A stretch of DNA of 53,573 nucleotides from Akkermansia muciniphila (GTDB lineage Bacteria; Verrucomicrobiota; Verrucomicrobiia; Verrucomicrobiales; V1-33): contig CAMAUV010000031.1 in NCBI GenBank assembly GCA_945861415.1, forward strand, positions 1-53,573. Direction: 5' to 3'. How positions within the stretch are numbered: position 1 is the stretch's first letter; each line of letters starts with the position of its first letter. The position numbers were made by a program, and so were the translations under genes. Shown in pieces: positions 9,673 to 19,244 of this stretch. The notes below the pieces were generated by a model. That model had not been told where the DNA came from. It saw only the letters and a program-made list of their open reading frames with translations, and searched no databases.

Positions 9673-10533
9673 TTACTCGGGAACGACTTCGGCCCGGGGC
9701 GGACCTCCGCTCTGAAGGCCGGTGATGACCTCGCCGAGGGCCGTTTCCAGTTCCAGACCCAGCACCCTCTCCCGCAGTGGAGCATCGCTCAGGGCGGTGC
9801 GCACCTCGGTGAGCGCCAGCAGTCGGCTGTAGTGGGAAAAGCTCAGCGCATTGGCGACTTCGTGGTCATCGCGCAACCGGTCGAACGACGACAACAGCAC
9901 TGCCGGCCCGATGCTGCGGTGGCGGCGGGCGCGGTCCCACACAGCCTGCTGCCGTTGTAGGACCAGCAGTGAACAGGCGGCGATGGATTCCCGGCTGGTG
10001 ATGGGATCTGTGCGTTCCATTATGTCGCCGAGCATCCCTTTGGTAAGACTGCGGCTCAATCGGGCTAGAATGCTGGCTTTGTCCAAGGGCGCGGTATCCT
10101 TGGCCTCCACTGCCTGCTCCAGATGCCACAGGTAGTCGGCAGCTCCGGCCCAGCGCGCCGCTACGGCTCCACCATAAAGCAAAAGCAGCGCGGGAATGAA
10201 GCCAAGAAGGCCACTCTTCAGTCTGGAGCGCTCGGGATTGACGTCTCCGCCGCCGCTAACAATGCCCCCCAGAAACCTTCGCGTCAGCCACGCCACCACA
10301 AGGCCTGCGCCCAGCGTGCCGTATTGGAGTGCCTGAGGGGAGAGTTCGCTCAACGAAGGGACGCCGGGCAAATAGCGGTAGCAGGCCACCGCGGCAGCTC
10401 CTCCCGCGGCTAGTGACAGCGCAAGAAGAATAAGTCTTCCCATACCCTTCAGGAAAGCCATGAGGGCACAAAGTGCCGCCAGTCCAATCATAATGAACCG
10501 CAGCGACGGCTCGCTAGTCAGACTCTGGATCAT
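9673..10533 (-). CDS. Multi-pass membrane protein of unknown function
   Basis: A 286-residue protein not assigned to a family with confidence. The N-terminal half has four hydrophobic segments (about 13-30, 33-51, 66-86 and 107-128), a CvpA-like look but without motifs I can rely on. The C-terminal half (about 135-286) is soluble, helical and charged, with SRSLTKGMLGDIMERTDPIT and repeated hydrophobic heptads. It is the first gene of a compact minus-strand unit: a SanA-like gene starts 4 bp after its stop and a PPOX gene follows with ATGA overlap, so all three are probably co-expressed. The context suggests an envelope role; this is inference. Confidence 0.65.
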   Translation of the reverse strand: MIQSLTSEPSLRFIMIGLAALCALMAFLKGMGRLILLALSLAAGGAAAVACYRYLPGVPSLSELSPQALQYGTLGAGLVVAWLTRRFLGGIVSGGGDVNPERSRLKSGLLGFIPALLLLYGGAVAARWAGAADYLWHLEQAVEAKDTAPLDKASILARLSRSLTKGMLGDIMERTDPITSRESIAACSLLVLQRQQAVWDRARRHRSIGPAVLLSSFDRLRDDHEVANALSFSHYSRLLALTEVRTALSDAPLRERVLGLELETALGEVITGLQSGGPPRAEVVPE

Positions 10534-10635
10534 CGGGTTGAGGAGAGACAGGCAGGCCGGGGATGTGGCCGGGGTCGGGTTTGTGGCATGTGCTCCATTT
10601 CTCCTTCCTGTGACCGGCCCGGCAATGGGGAATTC

Positions 10636-11070
10636 CTATTCCCGCCGGCCCTCGTCCACGTCGATGTAGTGGGCGATGGTCTGGATGTCGTCGCGGCTGG
10701 CAAGACCTGCCTCCGCCTTCCGCTTCTCCAGCGCGAGAGTCACATGATCCTGCCAGCCGAGTTTGGCAACGTAGTAGTTCCACACCAGCCGGTCTATGTC
10801 GTTGAGTACCCGGCTACGGGCCTCGCACCATGCGAGCACTTCGGCATCGCTGCCTCCTTCCAGCACTCGCATGCGCAGAGCTTCATAGTCCACATGGAGA
10901 AATCCGCACAGTGCCGCGTCGATGCCTTTGCTCATATTGGCTGCCAGATCCTCCCAGAGCAAGCCAGCAGCCTGCAGCCGGATTTTTCCCGTGAGGCGCG
11001 GGAAGTAGTTCAAGCCGGCGGTTTCATCGCATGGACCGGGCGGCAGTCTAGATGGATTTGGTTTGCTCAT
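10636..11070 (-). CDS. DUF5069-like protein
   Basis: A 144-residue soluble protein. The pattern PSRLPPGPCDETAGLNYFPRLTGKIRL, about 15 residues later a conserved aspartate/glycine region (KGIDAALCGFLHVDYEALR), then GGSDAEVLAWCEA resembles DUF5069, a family of unknown function common in PVC bacteria. No signal peptide or membrane segment is seen. It lies 102 bp upstream of the membrane-protein gene on the same strand and diverges from ppc, with 99 bp between the two start codons, so the two share a short divergent promoter region. No Shine-Dalgarno motif precedes the ATG. Function unknown. Confidence 0.65.
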   Translation of the reverse strand: MSKPNPSRLPPGPCDETAGLNYFPRLTGKIRLQAAGLLWEDLAANMSKGIDAALCGFLHVDYEALRMRVLEGGSDAEVLAWCEARSRVLNDIDRLVWNYYVAKLGWQDHVTLALEKRKAEAGLASRDDIQTIAHYIDVDEGRRE

Positions 11071-11169
11071 GATTTCATGGGAGCCGACCTGGGCAAACTG
11101 TCAACCTAACGGGTCAGCACGGCAATTTTGTACAGAATTCCGGCCTAAAGGCATCCGGTTTGCTCTCTA

Positions 11170-13917
11170 ATGCCAGCTAATGACCACCCCAAATACAGAA
11201 ACCCGCGCAGTCTCGGCTTTTCCCTCCTCGAAGCCGACCTTAAGTTCCTCATGGAAGCCTTCGCAACCACCCTCGACAGGCTTGGGGAGAAGGCACTGGC
11301 GCAACGGCTCCCTTGGGTGGGGGATGTCGCGGAGGCGGACGGCCACGCAGACCGAAAACTAGGGCAGGCCTATTCCATCGCCTTCCAGCTATTGAATATC
11401 GTCGAAGAGCGCACTGCCTCCCGTGTCCGGCGCATGAGAGAGACCCAGCACGGCCCGGCGGCCGAAAAAGGACTTTGGGCGGATAACATGAAGCGCATGG
11501 TGGATGCTGGTCTTGGAGAACAGGCGATGCTCACCGTGCTGCGCAGTGTGCTCGTAGAACCAGTGCTCACGGCTCACCCGACCGAATCCAAACGCGATAC
11601 CGCACGCGAGCGCCACAACGAAATTTACGCCCTCATGAACCGCCATGAGAACGCTGGCTACACGCCGCGGGAGCAGGCCCGTTTGAAGCGCATGCTGGAG
11701 GTCCAGTTGGAAGGCCTTTGGCGCACCGGGGAAATCCATGTGACCCGGCCGTCCATTGATGCGGAACTGCAAAATGCTCTGCACTATCTGCGCGAAGTTT
11801 TTCCGGAAACACTCGCCCGCGCCCACACCCACTTGCGCGAAGCATGGGAGGCGTCGGGTTTTGATCCGGCCGCCATTGATGATCTGCCGCCGCTCGTGAA
11901 GTTTGGCACATGGATCGGCGGCGACCGCGACGGGCATCCTTTTATCACTGCGGAGGTTACGGACAATGCTCTGCACACCCTGCGGACGAATGCGCTGCGT
12001 GTGCAGCGGCGGGCGCTTGAAAAGCTGGCACATCAGCTCCCGCTCAGCGTGCTTTTTCAGCCGGTTCCGCCGGTAATCGCGGAAATGAGCACACGTCTAA
12101 CCGCTCAGCTGCAGGGACAACCCGGTGTGGATGTGGCCTACATTCTCGAGAGAAACCGGGAAGAGCCGTGGCGTGCGGCAGTTTATCTCATGCGGGCGAG
12201 GGTTCTGCTAGCTATAGAGCATCCGGATTCCACGGCTGCCTATCTGCACCCGTCAGAACTCGCCGCGGATCTGGATATCATAGCCGGTTCGCTTTCCTCC
12301 ACCACGCTGGTGCGGGAACTAATCGTGCCCTTCAAACGGCAGATTGCGGCTTTCGGTTTTCATTCGGCCATCCTTGATGTGCGGCAAAATTCGGCGTTCT
12401 ACGGCAACGCTTTTGCCCAACTGCTGGCTGCGGCGGGCGTGGAGGACGGGGCGTCGTTCGTTTTATGGCCGGAGGAGAAAAAGCGCGCGTTGCTCGAAAA
12501 GGAGCTCGCTTCCCAGCGTCCGTTTTTATCTCCGGGTGTGATCGCCGGCTCGGAGGCGGATACTGTGCTCGCCTGCTTCCGGGTGATAGCGGCGCAACGG
12601 GCGAGGTTTGGTGACGCTGGACTTGGGGCGCTTATTGTGTCCATGACCCGCAGCGCCGCAGACCTCTTTATCGTGTATCTGCTCGCACGGGAGGCAGGCC
12701 TCATGGTATGGACGTCGGAAGGATTGCGCTGTCCGCTGCCCGTCACGCCGCTGTTTGAAACGATGGCGGATCTCGAGGCCGGCCCCGGAATTGTGGAGGA
12801 ATTCCTCATGCATCCGGTGACGCAGCGCAGCATTTTTGCTCAGGCAGATCCTTCTCTGCAGATTATGGTTGGCTATTCTGATTCCAACAAGGACTGCGGC
12901 ATTTTTGCCAGTCAGTGGGCGCTTCACCGGGCGCAGAGCGGACTGTCAGAGGCTACTCTCCGCCGCGGCGTAAAGCCGGTGTTCTTCCATGGCCGCGGAG
13001 GCACAGTCGGCCGCGGTGCCGGTCCGACGCACTTCTTCATGGAAGCGCTGCCCGCCGGTTCGCTGCGGGGTCGGCTCCGCATGACTGAGCAGGGTGAGAC
13101 CATTGCGCAGAAGTATGCGCACTTCGCCAGTGCTGTGTTTAATCTGGAACTGCTCATGGCCTCCGCATCCTCCACCAGCGCCCGCCACCGGGATGCTGGA
13201 CGTGCCAGCGACACCCTCGCCCCGGCGCTGAATAAACTCGCCCTGTGGAGCCGCGATGCTTACCGGTCGCTGTTGGAGGAACCCGGTTTCATGCAGTTCT
13301 ACCGCACCGCCACCCCAATTGATGCTCTCGAGAACGCGCGCATCGGCTCGCGCCCCGCACGGCGTACCGGTCAGGCGACGCTGGATGATTTGCGTGCCAT
13401 TCCATGGGTCTTCTCATGGACGCAGGCTCGCTTCTACCTGCCTGGATGGTTTGGGGCCGGCAGTGCGTTTGAAAGGCTTCAGGTGGAGGATCCCGCCGCA
13501 TGGAGTCTGCTTCATTCTGAGGCCTCCAGCGATCCCTTTCTCCGCTACGTGCTCGCCAATATCGAAAGCTCCCTCGTGAGCGCCAACGAGGCATGGATGC
13601 ACCGCTACGCCGCCCTAGTCCCCAATGCCGCGGTGCGGGATCACTTCATGAATATCATCCTCGGCGAGTTTTACCGCACCCGCGATGCCCTCGGGAAGCT
13701 GTTACCCGAAAGTTTTGAAGTCCGCCGTCCGCGCATGGCTTTCACTTTGGGCATCCGGGAACAGCCGCTCAGCGTGCTGCACGGACAGCAAGTGGAGTTG
13801 CTCAAAGCGTGGCGTGCCAAAGCCGCTGCCGGCGATACTGAAGCCGCCGAGGCGTCGATTCCGGATATCCTCGTCTCCATCAACGCAGTGGCCGCGGGAT
13901 TGCGTACCACTGGCTGA
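11170..13917 (+). CDS. ppc: Phosphoenolpyruvate carboxylase
   Basis: Cytoplasmic anaplerotic enzyme converting PEP and bicarbonate to oxaloacetate. The 915-residue length is normal. Visible signatures are the catalytic histidine in VLTAHPTESKRDTARERHNE, GTWIGGDRDGHPFIT, VGYSDSNKDCGIFASQW with the second conserved lysine region, and the glycine-rich active-site loop FFHGRGGTVGRGAGPTH followed by GSLRGRLRMTEQGE. The C-terminus ends in LRTTG, close to the classical buried NTG end that forms part of the allosteric site. It is a single-gene unit facing a short divergent promoter region. No Shine-Dalgarno sequence is visible before the ATG. Identification is secure. Confidence 0.97.
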   Translation: MPANDHPKYRNPRSLGFSLLEADLKFLMEAFATTLDRLGEKALAQRLPWVGDVAEADGHADRKLGQAYSIAFQLLNIVEERTASRVRRMRETQHGPAAEKGLWADNMKRMVDAGLGEQAMLTVLRSVLVEPVLTAHPTESKRDTARERHNEIYALMNRHENAGYTPREQARLKRMLEVQLEGLWRTGEIHVTRPSIDAELQNALHYLREVFPETLARAHTHLREAWEASGFDPAAIDDLPPLVKFGTWIGGDRDGHPFITAEVTDNALHTLRTNALRVQRRALEKLAHQLPLSVLFQPVPPVIAEMSTRLTAQLQGQPGVDVAYILERNREEPWRAAVYLMRARVLLAIEHPDSTAAYLHPSELAADLDIIAGSLSSTTLVRELIVPFKRQIAAFGFHSAILDVRQNSAFYGNAFAQLLAAAGVEDGASFVLWPEEKKRALLEKELASQRPFLSPGVIAGSEADTVLACFRVIAAQRARFGDAGLGALIVSMTRSAADLFIVYLLAREAGLMVWTSEGLRCPLPVTPLFETMADLEAGPGIVEEFLMHPVTQRSIFAQADPSLQIMVGYSDSNKDCGIFASQWALHRAQSGLSEATLRRGVKPVFFHGRGGTVGRGAGPTHFFMEALPAGSLRGRLRMTEQGETIAQKYAHFASAVFNLELLMASASSTSARHRDAGRASDTLAPALNKLALWSRDAYRSLLEEPGFMQFYRTATPIDALENARIGSRPARRTGQATLDDLRAIPWVFSWTQARFYLPGWFGAGSAFERLQVEDPAAWSLLHSEASSDPFLRYVLANIESSLVSANEAWMHRYAALVPNAAVRDHFMNIILGEFYRTRDALGKLLPESFEVRRPRMAFTLGIREQPLSVLHGQQVELLKAWRAKAAAGDTEAAEASIPDILVSINAVAAGLRTTG

Positions 13918-13931
13918 TTTCGGTGTGCCTG

Positions 13932-15122
13932 TCAGTATGCGCTGACCTCACGCGCGGGCTCGCGCAGGACCAGCAGCGTAAGGACACCGGCCACGCCGCA
14001 GAGCGCCCACAGGGTATGGGGACTGACTTCGTAGATAGCGAGTCCTCCCCATGATCCCAGCAGGTTGCCGCCCAACCATGCGAATCCGGCGAATCCGCTA
14101 AAGCGCCCGCGCATTCCCTCCGGCGAGAGCTGCTGAACCCATGCGGAGTGCCGTGGCAGGCAGAGCATTTCGCCAACGGTGAAGACCGCCATGCCCGCCA
14201 GCACCACCCAGACATTGCCGCCAAAGAGATTGATGGCCATGCCCGCACCAAGTAGGAAAAAGCCCCACGCCACCCCGCGCCGGTAGCTGAAGTGACTGGT
14301 AGCGGCCGTGAGCGGGATTTCGCAGAAGATGATGATGGCGCCATTCACCGACTGCACCAGCCCGATGATGGCTTCGCCGTAGCCATGGGCTTTGAGGTGA
14401 AGATTCAGAGTAGTGCAGAGTTGGCGGAAAATGAAGCTAGCACACAGTGTCGCCGCCATTATGGCGATCATGGGCCTGCATTTCGCCAGCGCGGCGAGCG
14501 CCGGTGCCCACCGCCCGCCGTCAACTCCGGATGGTTTTCCGCGCGGAAGGAAAAACCACGAGAGCACCGCCAGAATCGCGGAGGTGCAGGCATCGGCGAC
14601 GAAGAGCGGAAAGTAGCTGTCGGCGTAAGCGATGACAAACCCCGCCGTTGCTGGCCCAAGGGACCAACCGACATTGATGGCTACGCGGATGGCAAGTTGG
14701 GCCGCCACGCGGTCCTTGTCCGGCACGATGTCCGCAATGAGCGCCTGCGTGGCCGGATGGGCCCCCTGCGCTACAAATCCGGCCACGCCCATGAGAATCA
14801 CGATCTCAGAAAAGCCCTAGGCAAATCCCACCGACAGCACGCATCCTGCCTCCGCCAGCAGGGCAATGGCCATGACGCGGTTCCGCCCGAAAAGGTCCGC
14901 TAGCGGTCCGGCGATGAAAGAGCAGGCAAACCCGCCCACGGCGTAGCTCAAAACCGCGAGACCAGCATCCGAGGGAGTGTAGCCAAGGCGTATTAGATAC
15001 AGCGTGATGAAAGGCACCAGCAGGGTGGCAAATCGGTTCACAAAGGTACCCGCAGCCAGCACCCAAAACGGCGGAGGTAGTCGGCGAAATGCGGCAAAGA
15101 GTTCTGTGGTCGCGGGTTTCAT
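13932..15122 (-). pseudogene. MFS transporter gene interrupted by an in-frame amber codon
   Basis: Two open frames in the same register, 14817-15122 and 13932-14816, together encode one MFS-like permease of about 396 residues, a normal length. The first part carries helices 1-3 and the motif-A-like loop GPLADLFGRNRV; the second begins within helix 4 and continues with a motif resembling the helix 4-5 region (ALIADIVPDKDRVAAQLAIR) through helix 12. Codon 102 is TAG (CTA at 14817-14819), in the sequence VLSVGFA-stop-GFSEIV, where a Trp or Gln codon one base away would restore the frame. It is either a pseudogene, a sequencing error or a suppressed stop. Drug or sugar export is possible; substrate unknown. 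Confidence 0.8.
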
Positions 15123-15369
15123 GGCATGAGATTTCGAGAAAAAAGAAACCCGCCGGTCTCGGTGAGCGCGGCGAGCGGCAGAAAAACGACGGGGATAGGA
15201 AAGACAGACCCTGCGTTAGTCGCACCGACAGCCGCTGGAATCATAGCGATTCATCTCACAACAGCCGTGCGTCGTCACGTAGGCTCGCGGGAGATTCCTG
15301 AGAATGGCCTGAGATGAAATGCTCACACAAGAAAAGACGTGAAAAATAGTTAGGGTGATTTTGAAATTG

Positions 15370-16131
15370 TCAACTAGTCTCCCCGCTCTCGCCGGTCACA
15401 AACTGATGAATGACCGGATCTGTGGAAGTGAACAGCTCCGCCGGCGTGCCGGAAAAGTAGATCACACCATCACGAAGATACACCACGCGGTCTGCCACTG
15501 TGCGCAAACTTTTCATGTCATGAGTGACGAATACCGCCGTGCAGCCATAGCGCCGCTGGGTTCGCCGTATCAGGTGGTCGATGCTGTCGGAGACAATCGG
15601 ATCCAAGCCTGCGGTGGGCTCATCGTAGAGAATGCACTGCGGCTTTGTAATCACTGCCCGCGCCAGAGCAGCGCGCTTTCTCATGCCCCCGCTAAGTGCC
15701 GGGGGCAGCTTTTCCTTGTGGTCCGCCAGCCCCACATCCTCCAGCACTTCCTGCACAGCGGCGGCGATTTTGCGATGGTCGCGCTCGCCGGCTTCGCGCA
15801 GCGGAAAGGCCACATTTTCTTCAAGGGAGAGACTGTCAAAAAGCGCACCGTCCTGAAAAAGCATGCCGATCTTCCGCCGGTGCGGACCGAGCTGGCGCTC
15901 ATTGAGCGTGGTGATTTCAACTCCGTCCACTTTGATGCTGCCGCTGGTGACAGACATAAGTCCCATGATGAGCTTCAGCGTCACACTTTTGCCCGTGCCG
16001 CTGCCGCCGATGATTCCCAGTGACTCCCCGTGAAGAATCGAGAGATCTAGGCCGCGCAGAATCTGCTGCGCGCCGATGTGCTTTTGCACATTCCGCAGTT
16101 CGATAAGGGGGCTGGGGGAGTCCTTTGGCAT
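15370..16131 (-). CDS. mlaF: ABC transporter ATP-binding protein, MlaF type
   Basis: ATPase of the phospholipid-trafficking MlaFEDB-type transporter at the inner membrane. Motifs from N to C: Walker A GGSGTGKSVTLK, Q-loop MLFQDGALFDSL, signature LSGGMRKRAALARA, Walker B CILYDEPTAGLDP, H-loop FVTHDMKS. The MlaF hallmark LSGGMRKR is present. The start MPKDSPSP is chosen because its ATG shares one base with the mlaE stop codon (TGATG), a coupling arrangement; an upstream start would extend into mlaE. About 253 residues. The mce/mlaD substrate-binding partner is not adjacent here, so the complex must be completed by a gene elsewhere. Confidence 0.92.
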   Translation of the reverse strand: MPKDSPSPLIELRNVQKHIGAQQILRGLDLSILHGESLGIIGGSGTGKSVTLKLIMGLMSVTSGSIKVDGVEITTLNERQLGPHRRKIGMLFQDGALFDSLSLEENVAFPLREAGERDHRKIAAAVQEVLEDVGLADHKEKLPPALSGGMRKRAALARAVITKPQCILYDEPTAGLDPIVSDSIDHLIRRTQRRYGCTAVFVTHDMKSLRTVADRVVYLRDGVIYFSGTPAELFTSTDPVIHQFVTGESGETS

Positions 16132-16925
16132 CAGACGCGGGCAACGGGCCACAGGTAGTTCAGGATAATGGTCAGGAAGAAATTGATAATGAGGATGGCC
16201 AGCGATGCGATGACTACTGCGGACGTGGTGCCCCGGCCCACACCCACTGCGCCCTGCCGGACCGTGAGCCCCTGATGACAGCAGATGATGACGATGAGAT
16301 ATCCGAACACCAGCCCCTTGGCCATGCCGAACCAGACATCGTGCAGTCCGAAATTCTTACTCAACTGATCATCGTAAAACGCCACCGGAACGTCATAATA
16401 GCCTGTGGTCATGACCCGTGCGGCCATCATGCCCAGCACCACGCTTTCTGTGATGAGTAGGGGCACGGAGAAAATCATTGCGAGGAACCGCGGGGCCACC
16501 AGAAAGTCGACCGGATGCACCCCCAGCGATCGCAGTGCATCCACCTGCTCCGTCACCTTCATCGTCCCGATTTCGGCCGCCATGGATGCCCCTACCCGGC
16601 TGGTTAGCATGAGCGCCGTGAGCACCGGCCCCAGTTCCCGGGCCATTGCCAGCGCCACAATGCCTCCCACCACACTCTCGAATCCCAGCTGGTTGAATTT
16701 GTAATATACCTGCGCCGCAAACACCGCTCCAGTGAACGCCCCTGTGACCATCACCTGCAGCTGCGAGCCAAACCCGATGGTCACCAGTTGCCGCGCCACG
16801 ATGCCCCAGCGCACCTTGCTGCGCCCTATGGAATACCACAACTCGCCCGTCAGCACGGCGAGTTCGCCGAGATAATTGACGAGCTGCACCAACGGGCTGC
16901 CCATGCTGTGAAAGAATCGCACCAT
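16131..16925 (-). CDS. mlaE: ABC transporter permease, MlaE type
   Basis: A 264-residue inner-membrane permease of the MlaE/YrbE family with five to six hydrophobic segments. Signatures are AFTGAVFAAQVYYKF, the ARELGPVLTALMLTSRVGASMAAEIGTM-type core (residues ~95-122), TEQVDALRSLGVHPVDFLV and the C-terminal GRGTTSAVVIASLAI. It works with MlaF to move phospholipids between the two membranes. It has one of the few strong Shine-Dalgarno sequences in the window: GGGGAG five bases before the ATG. Its stop overlaps the mlaF start by one base. The organism should therefore have an outer membrane, as the barrel protein at 35 kb also suggests. Confidence 0.92.
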   Translation of the reverse strand: MVRFFHSMGSPLVQLVNYLGELAVLTGELWYSIGRSKVRWGIVARQLVTIGFGSQLQVMVTGAFTGAVFAAQVYYKFNQLGFESVVGGIVALAMARELGPVLTALMLTSRVGASMAAEIGTMKVTEQVDALRSLGVHPVDFLVAPRFLAMIFSVPLLITESVVLGMMAARVMTTGYYDVPVAFYDDQLSKNFGLHDVWFGMAKGLVFGYLIVIICCHQGLTVRQGAVGVGRGTTSAVVIASLAILIINFFLTIILNYLWPVARV

Positions 16926-16995
16926 TTTTCTCCCCTACCTCTGACCAGTCTGCGGAGGAAGGAAAGCGAAAGGAACACGGCGTTGCACAGGGACC

Positions 16996-17043
16996 TCACA
17001 GGAGCGCGGCTGTTATCATAGGTCTACGGTTAGACTCCTGTGA
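16996..17043. repeat. Inverted repeat between mlaE and the 17.1 kb gene
   Basis: Perfect 9 bp arms (TCACAGGAG at 16996-17004 and CTCCTGTGA at 17035-17043) flank 30 bases. It sits downstream of the minus-strand gene ending at 17090 and upstream of mlaE. No T-run follows, so it could be a weak terminator or an operator; the function is unassigned. Confidence 0.35.
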
Positions 17044-17089
17044 CCCAGTCGTCCTGGCTGCCGTTGCGCAGCACTTCCGCGCTGGCTTC

Positions 17090-18043
17090 TTACGGCCGCG
17101 CTGAATTTTGCGTGGTCTCGATGGCATCGCAATATACGGGCCGCAGCGCGAAGGGGGCCATTTGCACTGCGGCGCGGAGGATTCCGGGACTTTCTGGGCA
17201 GTCCCAGCGCAGGCTGGGCGATGCCGGACGAGTGGAGCCGTCCGTCCAGATACGGCCTTCGAAGTCGCAGCCCTGAGGGGAATGGGTGGCCTGAAATTCG
17301 ATCCATGTCAGGCTTTGCGGGTTCCATTCCCATGGCGCGGAGGCCTTGAGGACATCGCGCTCGACAAGTTTTCCGTTTTCCTCCACCGGCTGGGACAGGA
17401 CGATTTCGAGCGTGTCCGTGGCAGGCACGGCGCGGAGATGGACTTTGAGGTCACCGTGCATCCCTAGCGCAAATCGTGGCGTGCTACGCCGGGCGCGCTC
17501 GCCGAAAAAACGGGCGCGCACGGCTCCGCCGCCGGGCAGCATTTTGAGCTGTATGACCGTGCCCTCCGTCATGGGATCGGGTGCCTGCTGAAGGGCGAGG
17601 CGTCCGTCCTTCTCCACGAGGCTGATGGCTCCATGGCGAAATTTCCAGCCGGGAAGCTGTCCACCCGGTTTGAGAGCGGCGAAGTCCACCGCCGTCCAGC
17701 CAGGCTCTACAGCCCTAGCTGCCGGGGGCAGAGGACCTGCGTCCGGTGACGGCTCCCGGAGGAGCAAGGCTACACCCGCAAGGAGCAGACCGGCCGCAGC
17801 CGGGGGCAGGATGAATTTCCAGCGTGTCACTTTGCCCGATTTGGGCGAGGATTCGAGCAGAGCAATAGGCAAACCCGGGCCTTTTTCGCCCCGTTCCAAA
17901 CGAGGTGCAGAAAAATGTTTCGGGAATTTTGCCGCAAAGTGGGACGAAAACGCATAGTACAGTGGTGTCTCTAGTGACATTATCCTTTTGATACTCCCAT
18001 GCGTGCGTTTTTTTAGTTTGCGATCAATTTTTGGCATAGGCAC
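17090..18043 (-). CDS. Membrane-anchored protein of unknown function
   Basis: Up to 317 residues. A basic, low-complexity N-terminal part (to ~residue 72) leads into one transmembrane helix (~76-95, ILPPAAAGLLLAGVALLL), then a proline-rich linker and an extracytoplasmic domain of about 200 residues rich in beta strands. Stretches such as GWKFRHGAISLVEKDGRLAL and ALGMHGDLKVHLRA look like a concanavalin/DUF1080-style sandwich, but the resemblance is too weak for a family call. Starts at codon 1 (18043) or codon 22 (17980, MSLETPLYY) are both possible; neither has a strong Shine-Dalgarno sequence. It diverges from the dehydrogenase gene by about 95 bp. Function unknown. Confidence 0.6.
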   Translation of the reverse strand: MPMPKIDRKLKKRTHGSIKRIMSLETPLYYAFSSHFAAKFPKHFSAPRLERGEKGPGLPIALLESSPKSGKVTRWKFILPPAAAGLLLAGVALLLREPSPDAGPLPPAARAVEPGWTAVDFAALKPGGQLPGWKFRHGAISLVEKDGRLALQQAPDPMTEGTVIQLKMLPGGGAVRARFFGERARRSTPRFALGMHGDLKVHLRAVPATDTLEIVLSQPVEENGKLVERDVLKASAPWEWNPQSLTWIEFQATHSPQGCDFEGRIWTDGSTRPASPSLRWDCPESPGILRAAVQMAPFALRPVYCDAIETTQNSARP

Positions 18044-18137
18044 CTAGGATTGCTGTGCGACCGTCTTCTCCTCTCGGCCCGCCGCAATCCTGCGGTGGAC
18101 AGTTGGGCCGCGACCGGTCAAAAGGGTGCTTTTTCCT

Positions 18138-19169
18138 ATGAAAGCCCTCACGCTTACCGGTCCCAGCCAGTTTTCCTTTGGAGATGTCCCCGAACCAGCC
18201 CTGCTCGAAGACGAAGTCCTGATCCGTGTGGCTGCCTGTGGTATCTGCGGCAGCGACGTGCACGGTATGGATGGCAGTACCGGGCGCCGCATTCCACCGC
18301 TCATTATGGGCCACGAAGCGGCGGGAACGGTGGTCCGTTGCGGTCCCAAGGCGGGCGACTGGAAAGAAGGCGAACGCGTCACCTTCGACAGTACGCTCTA
18401 CTGCGGAGTGTGCGAATACTGCGCCGACGGCCAAGTGAATCTCTGCAAAAACCGGCGCATCCTCGGGGTCTCCTGTGGCGACTACCGGCAGCACGGGGCC
18501 TTTGCGGAATACGTGAGCGTTCCCGGCCGGGTCGTCTGCCGCTTGCCGGGTAGGGTCACGTTTGAGCAGGCTGTTTTTGTGGAGCCAACAGCTGTCGCTC
18601 TGCATGCCGTGCGCCGCGCGCACGTGGGCCCGGGCCAGACGGGCCTTGTGGTGGGAGCCGGTATCATCGGACTGCTCACTGTGCAGGCGCTGAAAGCGGC
18701 GGGCTGTGAAAAAGTATATGCCACCGACCTGAGTGAAGGCCGTCTCGCGCTCGCTAGGGAACTGGGGGCGGATGAGGTTTTTCCCGCTAAAGCCGGCGGG
18801 CTCAAGGATGCAATGTTGGCCCGCACTGGTGGCGAAGGCGTGGACGTGGCCATGGAGTGCGTTGGCATCTCTACCACCGTGCAGAGTGCCATCGATTGTG
18901 TGCGCAAAGGCGGCACCGTTGGTCTGGTGGGCAACCTTGCCCAGCGAATTGAGTTTCCGCTTCAGTCCGTGGTGACGCGTGAAATCTCCCTCTTCGGCTC
19001 CTGTGCCAGTGCCGGTGAATACCCGGACGCGCTGGAGGAAATCGCCGCAGGGAGGATCCGCGTAGAGCCCCTCACCAGTGCCGTGCGTCCATTGGAGGAA
19101 GGCGCCGGGTGGTTTCACAAACTCCATGCCGCGGAAGGCGATCTGATTAAGGTCATCCTCCGTCCGTGA
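18138..19169 (+). CDS. Zinc-dependent medium-chain alcohol/polyol dehydrogenase
   Basis: A 343-residue MDR-superfamily enzyme. Catalytic-zinc residues lie in AACGICGSDVHG and MGHEAAGTVV; the structural-zinc cysteines are in YCGVCEYCADGQVNLC. The Rossmann nucleotide site is GLVVGAGIIGLL followed by an acidic residue (ATDLSEGRL), which favours NAD. The overall pattern resembles sorbitol/galactitol-1-phosphate dehydrogenases, but the substrate cannot be assigned. ATG at 18138 is used; an in-frame GTG four codons earlier is less likely. No partner sugar transporter or kinase is adjacent. Predicted cytoplasmic. Confidence 0.85.
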   Translation: MKALTLTGPSQFSFGDVPEPALLEDEVLIRVAACGICGSDVHGMDGSTGRRIPPLIMGHEAAGTVVRCGPKAGDWKEGERVTFDSTLYCGVCEYCADGQVNLCKNRRILGVSCGDYRQHGAFAEYVSVPGRVVCRLPGRVTFEQAVFVEPTAVALHAVRRAHVGPGQTGLVVGAGIIGLLTVQALKAAGCEKVYATDLSEGRLALARELGADEVFPAKAGGLKDAMLARTGGEGVDVAMECVGISTTVQSAIDCVRKGGTVGLVGNLAQRIEFPLQSVVTREISLFGSCASAGEYPDALEEIAAGRIRVEPLTSAVRPLEEGAGWFHKLHAAEGDLIKVILRP

Positions 19170-19244
19170 TGCCCGGTAAGCTCACTAATTTGGCGGCATT
19201 GCGTAAAGCGCCGCTCTCCTAAACACGACTGTTCTATACTGCAA

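Noticed and set aside
16996..17043. Possible bidirectional terminator
   Set aside because: No U-run after either arm and a 30-base loop; kept only as an inverted repeat.
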